Source: Mesobacillus jeotgali (GTDB lineage: Bacteria > Bacillota > Bacilli > Bacillales > Cytobacillaceae). Taken from it: a stretch of DNA of 64,000 nucleotides. The stretch lies in the NCBI RefSeq assembly GCF_014856545.2, contig NZ_CP109811.1, positions 2,288,001 to 2,352,000 on the forward strand, in the 5' to 3' direction. A program made the position numbers and the translations under genes. This document shows, piece by piece, positions 1 to 7,771 of the stretch. The number at the start of each line of letters is the position of its first letter. Position 1 is the first letter of the stretch. The notes under the pieces are model-generated. The model searched no databases and was not told where the DNA came from. It saw nothing but the letters and a program-made list of their open reading frames with translations.

Positions 1-194
1 TTTCCTCCTTGAATTTGAAAAATTACGTCTCGTACAGACCTTAAATCTTTAAAATCAAGACAATTCGCTTTTAATCGATTAACAACTACATTCCCAACCA
101 TAAGCATTCCCAGCGGTCCTTCACCTTCAGCTTCCGCCCTCATCATCCTGGCAATCAATGCAACGTCACTGTCGACATATTTTACCCTTGGCAT
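1..194 (-). CDS. cwlJ: CwlJ spore cortex-lytic hydrolase, 5' part
   Basis: Only the first 64 codons lie in the window; the gene runs off the left edge. The N-terminus closely resembles CwlJ (SleB/CwlJ hydrolase family), which degrades spore cortex peptidoglycan during germination. The signature RAEAEGEG (residues 19-26), with the likely catalytic Glu21, is followed by GNVVVNRL. The ATG at 194 is preceded by GAGGTGA at a good distance. As in known CwlJ there is no signal peptide. In other bacilli CwlJ works with GerQ in the coat, but no gerQ is visible here. The region upstream (195-400) holds no gene and leads into a repeat array. Confidence 0.88.
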   Translation of the reverse strand, partial: MPRVKYVDSDVALIARMMRAEAEGEGPLGMLMVGNVVVNRLKANCLDFKDLRSVRDVIFQIQGG

Positions 195-400
195 TTTTAT
201 CACCTCAATAAAGATTGTATTAAAAACAGCTTGTCATAATGTTAAGAGGTTCAGAATATTGGGTGATAAACAACAGTGAAATCCTTTTAAGCGGGAGGGG
301 AGAAATTCTGCACTATCCGGTGAGAATTTAGCCCACAATTCCCAAAACATTAGTGGGGCCAACCGTATAGGAGAAGGATAGCGAATTTGGAATCCAAGTA

Positions 401-842
401 AAGCCAACATGTGCCCGTGAAAGAGGAAAATCAGGAATCACGGTCACAATAAGAGCGAACTTGTGACCGTGAAACGTAAAAAACTCAAATGACGGTCACA
501 AGAAGAGCCAACTTGTACCCGTGAAAGGTGAAAAACACAAATGACGGTCACAAGAAGAGCCAACTTGTGCCCGTGAAAGGTGAAAAACACAAATCACGGT
601 CACAAGAAGAGCCAACTAGTGCCCGTGAAGAGAAAAACATGAATGACGGTCACAAGAAGACCGTACTTGTGACCCGTGAAAGAGGAAAAATACAAATCAC
701 GGTCACAAGAAGAGCCAACTAGTGCCCGTGAAAGTTGAAAAACACAAATCACGGTCACAAGAAGAGCGAACTTGTGCCCGTGAAAGAGAAAAAACATGAA
801 TGACGGTCACAAGACGGCCCAACATGTGATCATAAAAGAGGA
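401..842. repeat. 52-bp tandem dyad repeat array (array 1, about 8 copies)
   Basis: Equivalent points of the unit fall at 439, 491, 543, 595, 645, 698, 750 and 802, giving a period of 52 with single indels. Half a unit precedes them (401-438). Each unit carries an inverted repeat with arms CACGGTCACAAG and CTTGTGCCCGTG around a 9-base loop (total 33), then an A-rich linker. There are no unique spacers. It lies upstream of cwlJ and downstream of the gene at 892-1617. Short open frames across it are by-products of the repeat. Confidence 0.93.
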
Positions 843-891
843 GAATTACATATTTGGGTCAAATCTTATACAATCAGGGACGAAGTGTAAA

Positions 892-1617
892 TCATTCAAT
901 CCCTTCATCCTTAAAAAGCGCCGGGTTGGCGGAGATATTCAAGCTTTGAGTCGAGGCCCAAAGGTTCCCAAGGAATCTTGGCATCATCTGCTGGGACGGG
1001 AGTGAACCATATCTGGAGAAATAGACAAAGAGTTTCAAATAATTACGCGCATTTCCAGGCAGGTGAATTTCTTTTGCATAATACTCGTTTTCTGTCACAG
1101 TTGCAAAGGAGCGGGTCTCGAATCCTGAGACAAAGCGAGTTTTCTCACCCTTGTACTCATTTTCGATAAAATGGATTTTCTTGATAATGGTTGGATCATC
1201 GTTGCCGTCATAATTAGCAATCCTCGCCTGATTAAAAGCGGAAACAGAATCCAGCTGATGGACGAATGAAAGTACATGGCCGTATGCTTTATCATGACCT
1301 TCATATAATGGCTTAATATCCACCATCATCATTAAATCGATCAGCTTTAATTCCTCATCTTTTAAATATGGAGGACGAAAAATCTGCCTCGAAAGCTTCA
1401 ATTCATCTAACGAGCCACATTCGAGCGAAGTAAAGAAGTACCACTGGCCCTTATCATCAAGACTAATACCATAGGATAGACCATTCTTTTCCAATATGTA
1501 ATCCTTAAATCGATCCTCTCTGTCAAAAGTAAAGTCACGTTCCGTTTCCTTTCCTGGAATGAAGCCAAAAGGAGGTTCGATTGGAACGGCAACCTCTGAG
1601 AAAAATTTATCCTTCAT
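892..1617 (-). CDS. Uncharacterised protein, 241 aa
   Basis: I do not recognise the family. The protein is soluble, mixed alpha/beta in composition, with no signal peptide or membrane segment. Distinct stretches are PIEPPFGFIPG near the N-terminus and SRYGSLPSQQMMPRFLGNLW near the C-terminus, which ends in an acidic tail. A GTG lies four codons upstream inside the ribosome binding site, so I chose the ATG at 1617, which has AAAGGTG nine bases before it. It is transcribed alone, divergently from the lipoprotein at 1705. Its 3' end runs into repeat array 1, and no clear terminator is seen. Confidence 0.75.
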   Translation of the reverse strand: MKDKFFSEVAVPIEPPFGFIPGKETERDFTFDREDRFKDYILEKNGLSYGISLDDKGQWYFFTSLECGSLDELKLSRQIFRPPYLKDEELKLIDLMMMVDIKPLYEGHDKAYGHVLSFVHQLDSVSAFNQARIANYDGNDDPTIIKKIHFIENEYKGEKTRFVSGFETRSFATVTENEYYAKEIHLPGNARNYLKLFVYFSRYGSLPSQQMMPRFLGNLWASTQSLNISANPALFKDEGIE

Positions 1618-1704
1618 AGAAAAACACACCTTTATTAAAAATTAAGATACATACAGATTACCCATTATTATTTAAATGAACACTTGGAAAGTGGGGATAG
1701 GTTA

Positions 1705-2160
1705 ATGAAGAAAAGTATCAGATTCATAATCCTGTTAACTTTGATGCTGGCAGGATGTCAGAACGAGGAGCAAACTATTCCAGAGGAAGCTGTCGATCTT
1801 TCTGAACCCCCTAAATACATTCAGGCACCGGATGATATAGTCAATATGCATGGAGAAATTACGAATTTAGAGAGATTTTATGCATTTGTTGATCACGTTG
1901 AGCAAGGTAAGAATGATAAAGTCAGGATCGTCAAATATACAACTGAGGGAGCTCCCATGATTCACGACTTGCAATTCGACGGCACAGAAATCCACTCAAT
2001 CTACGATTCTACTAGAGACGGATTCGGATCACGGAGTATAGAAGAAGCAAACTGCGAAGGGATTGCAGTAGTGAAGACTGATACACGTACTGATTATGTT
2101 TTGGAGGAATGCAGCAACCAGAAGGAGTGGGACAAGACGATTCTAGTCATTCAAGAATAG
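1705..2160 (+). CDS. DUF4362 lipoprotein
   Basis: A 151-residue lipoprotein. The signal peptide ends in the lipobox LAGC, so it should be anchored to the outer face of the membrane. The mature part matches the DUF4362 pattern: DIVNMHGEI, LERFYAF, DKVRIVKYT, GAPMIHDL, then a short C-terminal part with two cysteines. The function of DUF4362 is unknown. An ATG seven codons upstream exists, but starting there would put charged residues before the signal peptide, so 1705 is preferred. The ribosome binding site (GGGGATAGG) is moderate. The next gene follows after 75 bases with its own site. Confidence 0.85.
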   Translation: MKKSIRFIILLTLMLAGCQNEEQTIPEEAVDLSEPPKYIQAPDDIVNMHGEITNLERFYAFVDHVEQGKNDKVRIVKYTTEGAPMIHDLQFDGTEIHSIYDSTRDGFGSRSIEEANCEGIAVVKTDTRTDYVLEECSNQKEWDKTILVIQE

Positions 2161-2235
2161 AATAAAAAGGCAGGAGGATTATTGCCCATAATTATAGAAA
2201 CTATCTATAGACTTTTAAAAGGAGTGAAAAAATAC

Positions 2236-2613
2236 ATGATTAATAAAATTGGTCAGATCATGGTGTACGTAAATGATCAAGATGCTATTGCAAAGTTCTG
2301 GACGGAAAAATTGGGTTTTATAATTAAGGCTGAAGAAGATAATGGGCAGGGAATGAGATGGATTGAAATCGCTACAAGTATTGATTCAGAAACAAGTATT
2401 GTACTTCATAATAAAGAATTCGTCGCCAAAATGTCGCCTGGACTCCATCTTGGTACACCATCTTTAATGTTTTATTCTGACAATCTTGAGGAATTGCGCA
2501 GCGATTTATCCAAGAAAAATGTTGTAGTCGGGGAAATTGTGAACATGCCTTCAGGAAAAGTATTTAACTTTGCGGATGATGAGGAGAATTACTTTGCGGT
2601 GATGGAAAAATAA
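2236..2613 (+). CDS. VOC family (glyoxalase-like) protein
   Basis: A single-domain vicinal-oxygen-chelate protein of 125 residues. It begins with the typical beta strand GQIMVYVNDQDAIAKFW followed by KLGFIIKAEE, and ends with the second module (LMFYSDNLEELRSDL, VFNFADDEENYFAVME). Such proteins bind a divalent metal as dimers and act as lyases, dioxygenases or resistance proteins; the substrate cannot be told. The start at 2236 has AAAAGGAG upstream, whereas the open frame before it encodes an unlikely extension. A good terminator follows. Confidence 0.82.
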   Translation: MINKIGQIMVYVNDQDAIAKFWTEKLGFIIKAEEDNGQGMRWIEIATSIDSETSIVLHNKEFVAKMSPGLHLGTPSLMFYSDNLEELRSDLSKKNVVVGEIVNMPSGKVFNFADDEENYFAVMEK

Positions 2614-2635
2614 AAATTGCAAATCGCCTATGCCT

Positions 2636-2668
2636 AAGACCGTTTTACAGTTGAAAACGGTCTTTCTT
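2636..2668 (+). terminator. Rho-independent terminator after the VOC gene
   Basis: Arms AAGACCGTTTT and AAAACGGTCTT around a short loop are followed by TTTCTT. Confidence 0.8.
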
Positions 2669-2750
2669 ATGGCCCTTTTTTACAAACTGCCGATGTAAAT
2701 AAATGAGTATGAAACAACCGTCATCCCATACTCGAATTCAATTTCAAACA

Positions 2751-3002
2751 CTACATAAAGTATTCTTTGTACATAAAAAATGTGGCAATCACTGATCCAA
2801 GCAAATAGAGAATCGAAGCATAAAAAGCATAAGAAGGTGAAAAAGTTTGTTTCGTTTGGTTCATTTTGATGCCTGTTTCACCCTGAACTTGCATATCAAT
2901 GCTGCGACTTGTAACTCCGCCAGTTGAGCTGAAGAAATAAATGAGAAATACACTGGCCAATCCTACAAAAACTGAAATCTCTATAAAACTAAAATTCGTC
3001 AT
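2751..3002 (-). CDS. Small membrane protein, probably with a longer N-terminus
   Basis: From the first ATG the product is 83 residues with two membrane segments (about residues 7-25 and 58-77) and a polar loop with GGVTSRSIDMQVQGETG. It resembles small Bacillus membrane proteins of the DUF3899 type, with low certainty. Reading upstream in the same frame stays open and encodes another hydrophobic helix (IISFSATLLAIGLINFG) back to 3074, where ATC-ATC follows an AAGGGGG site. No ATG, GTG or TTG occurs in that stretch. The true gene may therefore be 2751-3074 (107 codons) with an ATC or ATT start. It is divergent from the gene at 3181. Confidence 0.65.
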   Translation of the reverse strand: MTNFSFIEISVFVGLASVFLIYFFSSTGGVTSRSIDMQVQGETGIKMNQTKQTFSPSYAFYASILYLLGSVIATFFMYKEYFM

Positions 3003-3180
3003 TAAAGTTATCCCAAAGTTAATTAATCCGATGGCTAGCAGAGTTGCTGAAAAGCTAATGATTTTTCCGATGATGAATACCCCCTTGAAGTAATTACGAT
3101 TAGCCAGAATAAAAGTTTCAATTTTTTAAAAATTTGTAAGATAATATGCCTGATAATACACTTATTAAGGAGGGAGCCGG

Positions 3181-3744
3181 TTGAAGAGGCTTGTGATCAT
3201 AACGGTTGGCCTAACTCACAGTGGAAAAACAACATTCGCCCGAACTTTAGAAAAAGAGTTGGATAACTCTACAGTGATTGACCAGGACAACCACGCGGAA
3301 TTTATCAATACTTATTATAAAAGACTGCAACCAAAGGACGGGCCAAATACATTCAAGCATGCTATATCCAGGTTGATTGTCAATTATGCAAAAGACCAGA
3401 CTGATCATCATCTTATTATTTGCAACTCGAACCGAAGCCGAAAAGATCGGTCATACCTTTTTGGAGAGTTGCTTCCCAAGGGTGACTTTATACATATCAT
3501 TGTCCATTTTGACATCCCATATCCTGTACTACAAGCTCGTGTTAAAGAGAGTAAACGGATCACCAATATATTCAGAGGGTCCTATTCGAATTTTGAACAA
3601 GTATTGAATAAGCAGATGGCTGATTCTGTAAAAGAGGATGTAGTCAATCCAGCCGAAGGTGAAGCCGATCACTTATTTGTAATTAAAGATAATAAAGAAG
3701 CTGAATTTGTGATTCAAGAAATTTTACGTATTGCAGGGCAATAA
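3181..3744 (+). CDS. P-loop ATP-binding protein, kinase-like
   Basis: A 187-residue cytosolic protein with a Walker A motif GLTHSGKTT (about residues 10-18) right after the first beta strand. This is the layout of small nucleotide, sugar or polynucleotide kinases and zeta-toxin-like folds. Further on, HHLIICNSNRSRKDR resembles the second core strand and a lid-like basic region. The substrate is unknown. The start is TTG at 3181 with AAGGAGGGAG upstream, a strong site. It stands as a single gene, with the damaged lipoprotein gene following after about 100 bases. Confidence 0.75.
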   Translation: MKRLVIITVGLTHSGKTTFARTLEKELDNSTVIDQDNHAEFINTYYKRLQPKDGPNTFKHAISRLIVNYAKDQTDHHLIICNSNRSRKDRSYLFGELLPKGDFIHIIVHFDIPYPVLQARVKESKRITNIFRGSYSNFEQVLNKQMADSVKEDVVNPAEGEADHLFVIKDNKEAEFVIQEILRIAGQ

Positions 3745-3851
3745 ACCATAAAAATATCTAAATGAATTATTAATAAGAGTTTGTTAATAAACTTTTATAG
3801 AAGAGAGGTACTTTACTGGATAGAGATATTATCAAGAGAAGGGGGTACTGG

Positions 3852-4319
3852 ATGAAAAGATTAACTATTCTGTTTGTCCTTTTCTTATCAATATTAACTG
3901 GCTGCACGACTACAAAGGATTATTATCAGTCGTTTAGAGGTAAGAGTGAACACTGGTCCGCAGAGTTGATTCAAAAGGGGAAGGTCGAATATCGCGATCA
4001 TAAACAATTCGAAAACCATTAAGAAATGACCTATGAACGAGAACATACTTTAAGACTAAAGTATATTGGCAATGAACCAGATCTAGGCCGTACTTTGGAA
4101 TACTCTTATGATAATGGAAGCGCAGTTCGAGAAGTATTAGAAGGGGATCCGCTGGATGTTAATGAAGTCTTTACTCTAGCGGGTTCAAGTGAAGGTACTT
4201 CGCATATTCCGAAGGATTCTGATTATAGACCACTCGATAATCAGGATAGTACGATTGAGGTAAAGGTTAAATGGAATGGTAAAGAGGAAAAGATTAAGTT
4301 AAAATATGATCGAAGATAA
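3852..4319 (+). pseudogene. Lipoprotein gene interrupted by an in-frame TAA
   Basis: Reading from ATG 3852 gives a signal peptide with lipobox LTGC and 56 residues, then TAA at 4020-4022. The same frame then continues for 97 codons to 4319. The pieces join without a frame change: SEHWSAELI before the stop, and LRLKYIGNEPDLG and IEVKVKWNGKEEKIKLKY after it. Together they make one ordinary extracytoplasmic Bacillus lipoprotein of about 155 residues. A single substitution (for example CAA, AAA or GAA to TAA) explains it. An ATG at 4026 lacks a good ribosome binding site, so the C-terminal part is probably not made. The function is unknown. Confidence 0.8.
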
Positions 4320-4338
4320 GTGATTCTCATTAATATCA

Positions 4339-4366
4339 AGCTGCCATACAGGCGGCTTTTTTCCTT
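4339..4366 (+). terminator. Terminator after the damaged lipoprotein gene
   Basis: AGCTGCC and GGCGGCT arms with loop ATACA are followed by a T-run. Confidence 0.75.
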
Positions 4367-4390
4367 TTGAGATAATACAGGAGGTCCGAT

Positions 4391-5116
4391 TTGGTAACTG
4401 CATTCATTTTCATAAGTATTATCCTAATCGCTTCTGTTTTGCAAACAAGCACTGGTTTTGGATTTTCCATAATGGCAACACCGTTCTTATTAATGCTATA
4501 CCTGCCATATGAAGCGATTCAAATTAATATCATTTTGTCCTTGATCATCTCGGTGGCTCTTATTTGGAAAATCAAACAGGATATTGATTTTATTTTATTG
4601 AAAAGATTCATTTTGGGAAGCATTGCTGGGGTACCGTTTGGTATATTAATCTTTGCTTCTATGGACATAGAGGCTTTTAAATTAGTCGTTAGTATCCTTT
4701 TGTTGCTGCTAACCCTGTTGTTGATTTTGCAATTCAGGGTCAATGAGACACCGTTTAGGGACTATCTGGTTGGTGGAATATCCGGTCTGTTAACGACGAG
4801 CATCGGAATGCCAGGACCGCCATTATTGCTTTACTTAACAGGCACAGAAACGAAAAAAGCAAAGCTGAGAGCAACCACGCTGGCGTTTTACCTGTTTATC
4901 TATTTCGTCAGCCTGCTCACCCTGGTGGCCATTGTAGGAACAAACAAAACCATCTTATTCGCAAGTATGTCTGCAGTGCATATCGTTCTTATCGGGATGT
5001 TTCTCGGTCAAAAATTTTATAAAAGGATCAATCAGAGTACATTCAGGATCTTTACCTATATCCTGTTGAGCAGTACAGGGGTTTATCTGTTTTTGAACAG
5101 TATATTCGGGAAATGA
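4391..5116 (+). CDS. TauE/SafE family sulfite/anion exporter
   Basis: An integral membrane protein of 241 residues with about eight hydrophobic segments. It has the family's repeated pattern: STGFGFSIMATPFLLML near the N-terminus and the internal copy GLLTTSIGMPGPPLLLYL near the middle. TauE/SafE proteins (formerly DUF81) export sulfite, sulfoacetate or other small organosulfur anions, and the substrate here is not known. The start is TTG at 4391 with AGGAGGT six bases before it. It appears monocistronic, between two terminators. Confidence 0.85.
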   Translation: MVTAFIFISIILIASVLQTSTGFGFSIMATPFLLMLYLPYEAIQINIILSLIISVALIWKIKQDIDFILLKRFILGSIAGVPFGILIFASMDIEAFKLVVSILLLLLTLLLILQFRVNETPFRDYLVGGISGLLTTSIGMPGPPLLLYLTGTETKKAKLRATTLAFYLFIYFVSLLTLVAIVGTNKTILFASMSAVHIVLIGMFLGQKFYKRINQSTFRIFTYILLSSTGVYLFLNSIFGK

Positions 5117-5153
5117 ATTATGAGTTTAGTCACTCATGTTTATTACATAAGAA

Positions 5154-5186
5154 AAGCTAGTACGGTTTTTACCTCCGTACTAGCTT
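5154..5186 (-). terminator. Terminator between convergent genes, strong on minus
   Basis: The arms AAGCTAGTACGG and CCGTACTAGCTT form a long stem. On the minus strand it is followed by TTTTCTT, and it can serve the DUF1206 gene. On the plus strand the T-run is weaker. Confidence 0.75.
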
Positions 5187-5214
5187 ATCATTTCATATCT
5201 ATCTATTTTCCATT

Positions 5215-6048
5215 TTATCCAAAGTTCATATATTGGTAGCGGCCTTTGATAATTTGGTAGATGCCGTATAAAATAAGTCCCACTGCCACAACCGCCAGAA
5301 GAACCTGTCCGAATGGCTGGTTTGCTAATTCTGTTAATGCACCGCCCAGCCCTTTGGATTCATTGGGGTTATTGGTGTATGCAGTGCGAATGAAGAAGAA
5401 ACCGACCATACTTAACACGATCCCCCTGGAGATTAGTCCAATTTTACCGGAAAGGCGCGCGATTTTTCGTTCTTTATCATTCATTTCATACGTTTTGAAT
5501 TTTGACATGAATTTTTCTTTAATGCCGCTATAAAGTTCGTAAACACCATATCCAATTATAATTGCTCCTACTATCCCGACCAGCCAAACGCCAAATGGCT
5601 GTTCCATTAACTTGGCCGAAATCGTTTTCTCCGAATTTCCACCGCTTGCTGAACCCGTGTTGCTGGCTAATTTAATTGCACCGAAGGCTAAATTTGTATA
5701 AATTAGCCCGCTGATGAAATAACCTGTCCTTTTAATCAATCCCTTGGCATCTGTTCCTTCATTTTCAGGGTCTTTAATCGCTTTAATAAAATCCCACAGA
5801 ATGTAACCGATTAAGCCAATACCGATAAACCATAAGGCTACTTCACCGAAGGGCATTGCAGCGAGTGATTGAAGAGCTCCTGAGGTTCCAGTAGTGTCAC
5901 CGCTTGGTCCAAATGCAGCTAAGGCAGCAAGCACTCCAACCATACCGTATACAAGACCTTTGGCAATGTAGCCAAAACGAGCAAACCGTCTAACCCACGG
6001 TTTTACTTCCCTCAATTTATTTCTGACTTCTATTGTTTGTGAATTCAT
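5215..6048 (-). CDS. DUF1206 domain membrane protein
   Basis: A 277-residue protein with six membrane helices arranged as three copies of a two-helix unit, the hallmark of DUF1206. Each copy starts with a pattern like RFGYIAKGLVYGMVGVLA, RTGYFISGLIYTNLAFGA or KIGLISRGIVLSMVGFF, and continues to a second helix after MPFGEVALW, QPFGVWLV or QPFGQVLL. The function is unknown, though such proteins are often linked to envelope stress. A GAGGAAGTG site precedes ATG 6048. It is divergent from chaB. Confidence 0.88.
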   Translation of the reverse strand: MNSQTIEVRNKLREVKPWVRRFARFGYIAKGLVYGMVGVLAALAAFGPSGDTTGTSGALQSLAAMPFGEVALWFIGIGLIGYILWDFIKAIKDPENEGTDAKGLIKRTGYFISGLIYTNLAFGAIKLASNTGSASGGNSEKTISAKLMEQPFGVWLVGIVGAIIIGYGVYELYSGIKEKFMSKFKTYEMNDKERKIARLSGKIGLISRGIVLSMVGFFFIRTAYTNNPNESKGLGGALTELANQPFGQVLLAVVAVGLILYGIYQIIKGRYQYMNFG

Positions 6049-6245
6049 TGCTTGTACACTTCCTCTATGATTCTCTGGTTAATAAGATGTTCCCCATTTG
6101 CGCAAAAAGAAAACCATCGGGCGTATTTAGGGATTTCTCTTCTCCTTTTTTTCATCCATTAAACGCCTTTATAAACTGAATTGTTTTATCTCTCTCTATT
6201 GCGGGAAAAGTGAAGGATAGATTTCTACTTTAGGAGGTTAGCATA

Positions 6246-6452
6246 ATGCCTTATAACTCTTTAAAAGATCTGCCGGATGCAGTAAAGGATAACCTGCCAC
6301 ATCATGCCCAGGAAATATTCAAAGAGGCATTCAATTCAGCCTCAGAGCAATACGATGAAGAAGAAACAGCTTTTAAGGTAGCATGGAGTGCCGTTAAAAA
6401 TGAGTATGAAAAGAATGATGATGATGAATGGGTAAGAAAAGAAGAAGATTAA
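6246..6452 (+). CDS. chaB: ChaB family protein
   Basis: A 68-residue acidic protein with the ChaB pattern: PYNSLKDLPDAVKDNLPHHAQEI-type N-terminal region, then a helix FNSASEQY and AFKVAWSAVKNEY, and a charged C-terminal tail. ChaB was named as a putative regulator of the cation transporter ChaA in E. coli, but its role in bacilli is unclear. TAGGAGG lies just upstream of ATG 6246, and a terminator follows directly. No cation transporter is adjacent. Confidence 0.88.
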   Translation: MPYNSLKDLPDAVKDNLPHHAQEIFKEAFNSASEQYDEEETAFKVAWSAVKNEYEKNDDDEWVRKEED

Positions 6453-6475
6453 TAGGACGGTACATGCTACAGTTT

Positions 6476-6506
6476 AAAAAGGGCTTCCCATAGGGAGCCC
6501 TTTTTT
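6476..6506 (+). terminator. Terminator after chaB, possibly bidirectional
   Basis: AAAAAGGGCT and AGCCCTTTTTT arms around a short loop lie between convergent chaB and the DinB gene. Confidence 0.88.
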
Positions 6507-6520
6507 CAAAGAATTATGCT

Positions 6521-7045
6521 TTACTGATTGTTTTGCAGGAGCCTTCTTTTTATAATCCGAATCTGGCCGCGATGGCTGATTTCGTCTTCAAGCACGTGGA
6601 ACCAAAGATAGTAACAGTTATGTTTTACACCATTATCCCACTGTCTTTCTTCGAATAACCAATCATCATTATAACTCTTTAGTTGAGACAATGTTCGTTC
6701 TCTAATTAATGCGAGCTCATTCAAGTAAAAATCAAGTTGGTTAAGTTTTATTGTATGTCTGGCCTGTTGCCCAAGTTCTAAGGCGGCCTGCCACTTCAAA
6801 AACTCTACTTTGTTAATATCTCGTTCCTCAAACGTAATAACCTGATGGACAAATTCTATGGAGGCTATATGCATTAACAGTGCTCCGATTGAATTAGACC
6901 CTTCATCCGTGGGATAATCTAAATCCTTTTGAGTTAAACCCTTAATCTCCTTCAGGGTAACAGCTCTGGTGTGTTCCAGCATTGAAACTAATTCGCCAAT
7001 CCTTTCTGAATAACCACCAACGGACTTAATCCTATAATTAATCAT
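6521..7045 (-). CDS. DinB superfamily (YfiT-like) protein
   Basis: A four-helix-bundle DinB protein of 174 residues. The putative metal-binding histidines sit in LLMHIASIEF, near residue 60, and in EDEISHRGQI near residue 160, as in the DinB/YfiT fold. Members of this fold include thiol-dependent transferases and nuclease-like hydrolases, but the activity cannot be assigned. ATG 7045 is preceded by GGGAGGGTGA, a very strong site. It is transcribed away from the sigma factor gene and shares a 200-base divergent region with it. Confidence 0.82.
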   Translation of the reverse strand: MINYRIKSVGGYSERIGELVSMLEHTRAVTLKEIKGLTQKDLDYPTDEGSNSIGALLMHIASIEFVHQVITFEERDINKVEFLKWQAALELGQQARHTIKLNQLDFYLNELALIRERTLSQLKSYNDDWLFEERQWDNGVKHNCYYLWFHVLEDEISHRGQIRIIKRRLLQNNQ

Positions 7046-7123
7046 ATATCACCCTCCCAGCAGTCTTACATAAGGGTAACACCAATTAATAAAAATAATA
7101 GACTAATAAAAACTGGTTAGATA

Positions 7124-7178
7124 TGGTATAATTTAAATATAACGAGCAAACTGATTTTTTCAGTCTTGCTCTTTTTTT
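7124..7178 (+). promoter_or_regulatory. Extended -10 promoter and hairpin/T7 leader before the ECF sigma gene
   Basis: TGGTATAAT (7124-7132) fits an extended -10 box of the vegetative sigma factor; no good -35 is seen. About a dozen bases after the expected start, GAGCAAACTGA (7144-7154) pairs with TCAGTCTTGCTC (7160-7171), followed directly by seven T. This has the shape of an intrinsic terminator inside the leader, 70 bases before the sigma start. It could be an attenuator. No coding leader peptide is obvious. Confidence 0.5.
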
Positions 7179-7246
7179 ATGAAAAATTATTGAAACGTTT
7201 TATATATCCCGTTTGTCTAACAGTGGAAGAAGGGAGGGGCACTGGT

Positions 7247-7771
7247 TTGGCAGATATCAAAAAGGTACGCCGTGCAATCAAGGGGAACAAAAAGGCTTTT
7301 CAAGAATTGATGGAAGATGAGAAAGTGAAACTTTATAAAATAGCCTATGTATATATGAAAAATGAAGCTGATGCGTTGGAGGTTTTTCAGGAGACGGTAT
7401 ATAAAGCGCTTGTGTCCATAGGTAGTTTGAAGGAGGAACGTTATTTCTCTACGTGGCTGACGAGGATTCTCATCAACAATGCCGTTGATCTTTTACGGAA
7501 AAAGAAAAGGGTCATCCCAATGGACCGGGATAAGCTTGAAAGTAAGACTGCTGCCTATATTGAAGGTGACCGGCACCCTGAATTGCTAGAGGCTGTAATG
7601 GAGCTGGAGGAAAAGTATAAAGAAGTGTTGATTCTCCGGTTCTATAAGGACATGTCAGTAAAGGAAATTGCTGAAATTTTCGATTGCCCAGAGGGTACGG
7701 TAAAATCAAAAATCCACCGCGGAGTGAACTTATTAAGAGGTAAATTAAAGGAGGATTGTGTGAATGAGTAG
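7247..7771 (+). CDS. ECF-type RNA polymerase sigma factor
   Basis: A 174-residue sigma-70 family factor with only regions 2 and 4. Region 2 covers about residues 15-90 (YMKNEADALEVFQETVYKAL and FSTWLTRILINNAVDLLRKK). Region 4 covers 115-170, with helix-turn-helix MSVKEIAEIFDCPEGTVKSK. The start TTG at 7247 has GGGAGGGG eight bases upstream, while the open frame further up is the leader region. Its stop overlaps the next gene by eight bases, so both are translated together. ECF factors are usually held inactive by a membrane anti-sigma factor, here most likely the downstream gene. Confidence 0.9.
   Translation: MADIKKVRRAIKGNKKAFQELMEDEKVKLYKIAYVYMKNEADALEVFQETVYKALVSIGSLKEERYFSTWLTRILINNAVDLLRKKKRVIPMDRDKLESKTAAYIEGDRHPELLEAVMELEEKYKEVLILRFYKDMSVKEIAEIFDCPEGTVKSKIHRGVNLLRGKLKEDCVNE

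Noticed and set aside
401..842. CRISPR array
   Set aside because: The 52-bp units follow each other without unique spacers, the linkers are themselves repeated, and no cas genes are nearby. The same holds for the other four arrays.
528..1005. Small open frames inside and next to repeat array 1
   Set aside because: They only translate the 52-bp repeat or the antisense of the gene at 892-1617, and have no ribosome binding sites.
3852..4022. Recoding at the TAA of the damaged lipoprotein
   Set aside because: TAA is not known as a selenocysteine or pyrrolysine codon, and no hairpin of note follows, so a nonsense mutation is simpler.
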